Source of the DNA: CAVSJO01 sp963728445
GTDB lineage: Bacteria > Gemmatimonadota > Gemmatimonadetes > Longimicrobiales > RSA9
Reading direction: 5' to 3'
DNA length: 64,000 nucleotides
Assembly (NCBI GenBank): GCA_963728445.1
Contig: CAVSJO010000008.1
Span: 62,001-126,000, forward strand
Within the stretch, counting starts at the first letter, position 1. Each line of letters opens with the position of its first letter. A program made the translations under genes and the position numbers. Under the pieces are notes generated by a model. That model searched no databases. It was not told the origin of the DNA and was given only the letters and a program-made list of their open reading frames with translations. Shown here piece after piece: positions 60,879 to 64,000 of the stretch.

Positions 60879-61601
60879 ATGCGCGTCCATCCCTCCCTTC
60901 TCGTTGCCAGCCTGGTCGTTCTCGTTGTCTTCGCCTCACCACGCCCGGCACCGGCCCAGACCGTCCACGGCACGCTCGTGAACGAGGACGGCGGCGCGCC
61001 ACTGCCTCACGGGGCGGTATCACTGTTCGATGCGTCCGGCGTGAAGGTGGACTCCACGCGCGCGGGTGCGGACGGCGCGTTCACGCTGCACGCGACGTCG
61101 CCCGGTACCTTCACCCTCTACTTCACCCATCCAGGCTACGCATCGGTCCCGTCCGCGCCGATCGCGCTCAAGGCCGGAGACACGGTCGAGAAGCGCTTCG
61201 CCGTGCCGCTCATCGGCGGCGCGGCGATGGAGCGGATGGCGGAGGTGGTGGACCTCGAGAAGCGTCTGCAGGGCGACATCGTCGAGCTGTGCGGCGAGCG
61301 GCCGCGCTCATGGGAGGCGGGCATTCTCGTCGGGGTCGTGCGGACGAAGGACGGCGGCGCGCCGCTGGCCGGGGCGGTGGTCCGGATCGAGGCACCGGCG
61401 CGGGCCGGTGGCGAGCCGTTCCACAGGGCGACGGTGAGCAGTGCGAACGGCGTCTACGTCATCTGCAACGTGCCGGAGGGGCGTGCGACGATGCGCACGA
61501 CGCTCGAAGGCTACCGGGTCGACGAGGGACCGGTCGACGCGCACGCGGGCGACGTCGGCTGGTACGACGTCTACCTCGGTCGTGCGAGGTCCAGGAGGTG
61601 A
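60879..61601 (+). CDS. secreted carboxypeptidase-regulatory-like domain protein
   Basis: 240 aa. Signal peptide LVASLVVLVVFASPRPAPAQ, then a CarboxypepD_reg-like beta domain (TVHGTLVNEDGGAPLPHGAV...GADGAFTLHATSPGTFTLYF) and a second partial copy (VGVVRTKDGGAPLAGAVVRI...SSANGVYVICNVPEG). One Cys pair (~139, ~200) may form a disulfide. Binding module for envelope polymers; no catalytic residues. The stop overlaps the sfsA GTG (GTGA). Confidence 0.75.
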   Translation: MRVHPSLLVASLVVLVVFASPRPAPAQTVHGTLVNEDGGAPLPHGAVSLFDASGVKVDSTRAGADGAFTLHATSPGTFTLYFTHPGYASVPSAPIALKAGDTVEKRFAVPLIGGAAMERMAEVVDLEKRLQGDIVELCGERPRSWEAGILVGVVRTKDGGAPLAGAVVRIEAPARAGGEPFHRATVSSANGVYVICNVPEGRATMRTTLEGYRVDEGPVDAHAGDVGWYDVYLGRARSRR

Positions 61602-62407
61602 CGAGCAGAGTGCAGCAGACCGGCCGCCCACACGTCCGCCTGCCCGGGCCGCTGGTCCGGTCCCGGTTCGTCGAGCGTCCGAACCGCTTCCTGCTGCGGT
61701 GCGCGGTGGACGAGGCATGCGACGTCGCTTCGGCCGGGGACGTCGTGGACGTGCACATGGCGGACCCGGGCCGACTCCGGGAGCTGCTGATCGCGGGCCG
61801 CAGGGTCTGGATCCGGCACGCGCCCTCACCGAAGCGGAAGACGTCCTGGAGCGCGGTGCTCGTGGAATCCCCCGACGGCGGCGGCCTGGTGTCGCTCAAC
61901 ACCACGGAGCCGAATCGGCTGGTGCACACGGCGCTGCGGGCGCGGGGGCTGGACGAGCTGGCGGAGTGGGAGCTGGAGAGCCGGGAGACCCGACTCGGTC
62001 GGTCGCGAATCGATTTCGTGCTGGCGCACCCGGACGGACGGAGGATGGCGCTGGAGGTGAAGAGCGTGACGCTGGTCGAAGACGGCGTCGCCCGCTTTCC
62101 TGACGCGGTCACGGCGCGTGGCGCGCGGCACGTGCGGGAGCTGACCACCCTCGCCGGCACGGACGGATGGGAAGCCGCGATTCTGTTCGTGCTGCAGCGG
62201 CCCGACGCGCGGCGGATCGAAGCGGCGCACTCCATCGATCCGGCCTTCGCCGCGGCGCTCGCCGAAGCGGCAGCGGCGGGGGTCCGGGTGCTGGGTCGGA
62301 GGTGCGACGTCTCCCACGAGCGGCTAACGCTCGGCGAGGCGGTGCCGGCGGGCGCCGACGCGCAGCCTTTCGGTCGCGGCGGACTCACCCTAGCATTCGA
62401 GCCATGA
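61598..62407 (+). CDS. sfsA: SfsA-type DNA/RNA-associated nuclease-like protein
   Basis: 269 aa. GTG at 61598 overlaps the preceding stop; a second GTG at 61610 is possible. Family stretches: RSRFVERPNRFLLRCAV, VHMADPGRLRELLIAGRRVW, SLNTTEPNRLVHTALRARGL and the PD-(D/E)xK-like core SRIDFVLAHPDGRRMALEVKSVTLVEDG followed by FPDAVTARGARHVREL. SfsA was first linked to sugar fermentation and binds DNA; nuclease activity is inferred from fold. Confidence 0.87.
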   Translation: MTSRVQQTGRPHVRLPGPLVRSRFVERPNRFLLRCAVDEACDVASAGDVVDVHMADPGRLRELLIAGRRVWIRHAPSPKRKTSWSAVLVESPDGGGLVSLNTTEPNRLVHTALRARGLDELAEWELESRETRLGRSRIDFVLAHPDGRRMALEVKSVTLVEDGVARFPDAVTARGARHVRELTTLAGTDGWEAAILFVLQRPDARRIEAAHSIDPAFAAALAEAAAAGVRVLGRRCDVSHERLTLGEAVPAGADAQPFGRGGLTLAFEP

Positions 62408-64000
62408 AGACCACATCGCAATGGACGGCCGTCGCGACGGCCATCGTGCTTGCCTGGGGCATCACCGCGCCCGCACCGGCGGCGGCCCAGGGCACCGCGA
62501 GCGTGCACCAGGGTGCGGAGCGGCTCGGCCTCGAGCTGCGGCGCCTCGGCACGACCAAGCGGGTGCTGATGATCGCCGCGCACCCCGACGACGAGAACAC
62601 GGCGCTGCTGGCGGAGCTCGCGCTGGGGCAGGGGGCGGACGTCGCCTACCTGGCGCTGACGCGCGGGGAGGGCGGCCAGAACCTGATCGGGCCGGAGCTG
62701 GAGGAGGGGCTCGGGCTGATCCGCACCGAGGAGCTCATGGCCGCGCGGCGCCTGGACGGAGCGCGGCAGTTCTTCAGCCGCGCCTACGACTTCGGCTTCT
62801 CCAAGTCCGCCGACGAGGCGTTCGGCCACTGGCCCCGCGACTCGGTCCTCTCGGACGTGGTGGCGGTCGTGCGGAAATTCCGGCCGGACGTGATCGTGGC
62901 GGTGTTCACGGGCACGCCCGCGGACGGGCACGGGCAGCACCAGGTCTCGGGCATCCTGGCGCGGGAGGCGTTCCGGGCCGCTGCGGACCCGTCCCGGTTC
63001 CCTGACCAGGTGGCCCGGGGGCTCGCGCCGTGGCAGGCGAAGTACCTGTTCCAGTCGCTGTGGCAGGGCTCGCCGCCGGGCTCCATCCGGCTGTCGACGG
63101 GCGACCTCGATCCGCTGCTGGGCGAGTCGCACTACCAGGCGGCGATGGCGAGCCGCAGCCGGCATCGCTCGCAGGACATGGGAACGGCGCAGCCGATCGG
63201 GCCTCAATCGGTGGCCGTGAATCCCGTGAGCGGCGGCTTCCCGGCGGGCGCGACGTCGATGTTCGCGGGAACGGACACGACGCTCTCCATCCTCGCCGCG
63301 GACGTGGCGGGCGCGCCGGCGTCGCTTCGCTCCGCGCTCGAGGACTACGAACGCCTGGTCGCATCGGCGCGGAAGGACTACAACCCGTTCCATCCGGAGT
63401 CGATCCGGCCGGTACTGGGCCGGGCGCTGGCGGACCTGGACCGGGCCGCCGGAACGGCCGCATCGCTGAAGGGGGAGGGCGCCGAAGCGCTGCGAGGTCG
63501 CCTGTCCGCGGAGCGGGAGCAGGCCGGCGCCGCCGCGTGGGACGCGGCGAACCTCGTGTTCGACGCCGTGGCGGACCAGCCCCGGGTCGTGCCGGGACAG
63601 GACCTCACCGTCACGCTGCGCCTCTGGAACGGCGAGGACTCGCCCGTACAGGTCGCGGCGCTGGAGCCGCGGCTGCCGGAGGGCTGGAGCGCGGAGCCGC
63701 AGGACGCGACGCCGACGAGCGTGGCCTCGGGCGACGTCGCCGCGAGACGGTTCCGGGTGCACGTCCCGGGCGACGCGCCGCCGACGGAGCCGTACTTCCT
63801 GCGGCGGCCGCGGAACGGCGACATGTACCGCTGGCCGGCGGCGGACTCCATCCGCAACCTGCCCTTCGCCCCGCCGGCCATGCAGGCGACGGCGAGGGTG
63901 AAGGCGGGGGACGCGACGCTCGTGTCGACGGACGAGATCACGTACGCGGACGTCGACAAGGCGGTGGGCGAGCGGCGCGTGCCGATCCTCGTCGTCCCGG
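62404..64000 (+). CDS. PIG-L family deacetylase, partial at right edge
   Basis: 532 residues are visible; the gene continues past the window. ATG overlaps the sfsA stop (ATGA). Signal peptide AVATAIVLAWGITAPAPAAAQ, then the LmbE/PIG-L zinc motif VLMIAAHPDDENTALLAELA and TRGEGGQNLIG, with a later HGQHQVSG His motif (~178). The long C-terminal part looks like an Ig/NEW3-type beta domain (VVPGQDLTVTLRLWNGEDSP). Secreted N-acetyl-sugar deacetylase; natural substrate unknown. Confidence 0.85.
   Translation, partial: MKTTSQWTAVATAIVLAWGITAPAPAAAQGTASVHQGAERLGLELRRLGTTKRVLMIAAHPDDENTALLAELALGQGADVAYLALTRGEGGQNLIGPELEEGLGLIRTEELMAARRLDGARQFFSRAYDFGFSKSADEAFGHWPRDSVLSDVVAVVRKFRPDVIVAVFTGTPADGHGQHQVSGILAREAFRAAADPSRFPDQVARGLAPWQAKYLFQSLWQGSPPGSIRLSTGDLDPLLGESHYQAAMASRSRHRSQDMGTAQPIGPQSVAVNPVSGGFPAGATSMFAGTDTTLSILAADVAGAPASLRSALEDYERLVASARKDYNPFHPESIRPVLGRALADLDRAAGTAASLKGEGAEALRGRLSAEREQAGAAAWDAANLVFDAVADQPRVVPGQDLTVTLRLWNGEDSPVQVAALEPRLPEGWSAEPQDATPTSVASGDVAARRFRVHVPGDAPPTEPYFLRRPRNGDMYRWPAADSIRNLPFAPPAMQATARVKAGDATLVSTDEITYADVDKAVGERRVPILVVP

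Overview
The window is about 64 kb of very GC-rich bacterial DNA with dense gene packing, many GTG starts and many 4-base ATGA/GTGA start-stop overlaps. The gene content fits a Gram-negative (diderm) member of the Gemmatimonadota: a lipid A/LPS operon, TonB, a PorX-type PglZ response regulator, Ser/Thr kinases fused to PD40 propellers or TolB/TPR modules, an ECF sigma factor paired with a kinase, and RCC1/PKD surface lipoproteins. The phylum is inferred from gene content and protein style only. No phage, integrase, IS element or CRISPR array was seen.

Layout. 1-10 kb: malonate transporter madML (madM cut by the window edge), a serine hydrolase lipoprotein, a frameshifted zinc-ribbon protein, an FAD oxidoreductase, then a peptide-use group (DUF819 permease, POT transporter, peptidase T) and an RhlE helicase. 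10.5-16.5 kb: an arsenic island made of two convergent operons (arsR1-permease-thioredoxin on +; arsR2, arsM-phosphoesterase-acr3 on -) with visible ArsR-type operators and no arsC. 16.8-28.6 kb: a signalling block of paralogous kinase/PD40/TolB/TPR genes, including a decayed copy, ending in an ECF sigma-kinase pair. 28.6-34.6 kb: three tandem secreted lipoproteins, each with its own terminator hairpin and all three carrying the same bipartite promoter-like motif. 34.8-38.2 kb: dipeptidase, secreted protein, 32-aa membrane peptide and Na+/solute symporter in one overlapping operon.

38.3-40.1 kb holds a DUF4143 ATPase with 23-bp iterons in front of it, and two tRNAs (Val-CAC, Glu-CTC). 40.2-50.5 kb on the minus strand is an envelope operon: TonB, WaaP/Kdo-kinase-like, GT9 heptosyltransferase, PorX, MsbA-like ABC transporter, LpxL-like acyltransferase, GT2, DUF3108, and a deoxyhypusine-synthase-like protein. 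50.6-64 kb: DUF6941, HAD phosphatase, a large Ig-like lipoprotein, AMIN-like lipoprotein, small lipoprotein, PfkB kinase plus HGSNAT-like acyltransferase, a permuted aconitase-family enzyme, a repeat-rich intergenic region, and a carboxypeptidase-regulatory-like/SfsA/PIG-L operon cut by the right edge.

Several otherwise conserved genes carry single-base frameshifts. Four of them can be restored by changing the length of a C or G run by one (13744, 41004, 48693, 48740), which suggests sequencing error rather than gene loss. The most interesting signals are the shared promoter motif downstream of the ECF-kinase pair, the PorX regulator inside an LPS operon, the ars operators (one in an apparently leaderless promoter), the phosphoesterase translationally coupled to arsM, and the hairpin array after the envelope operon.
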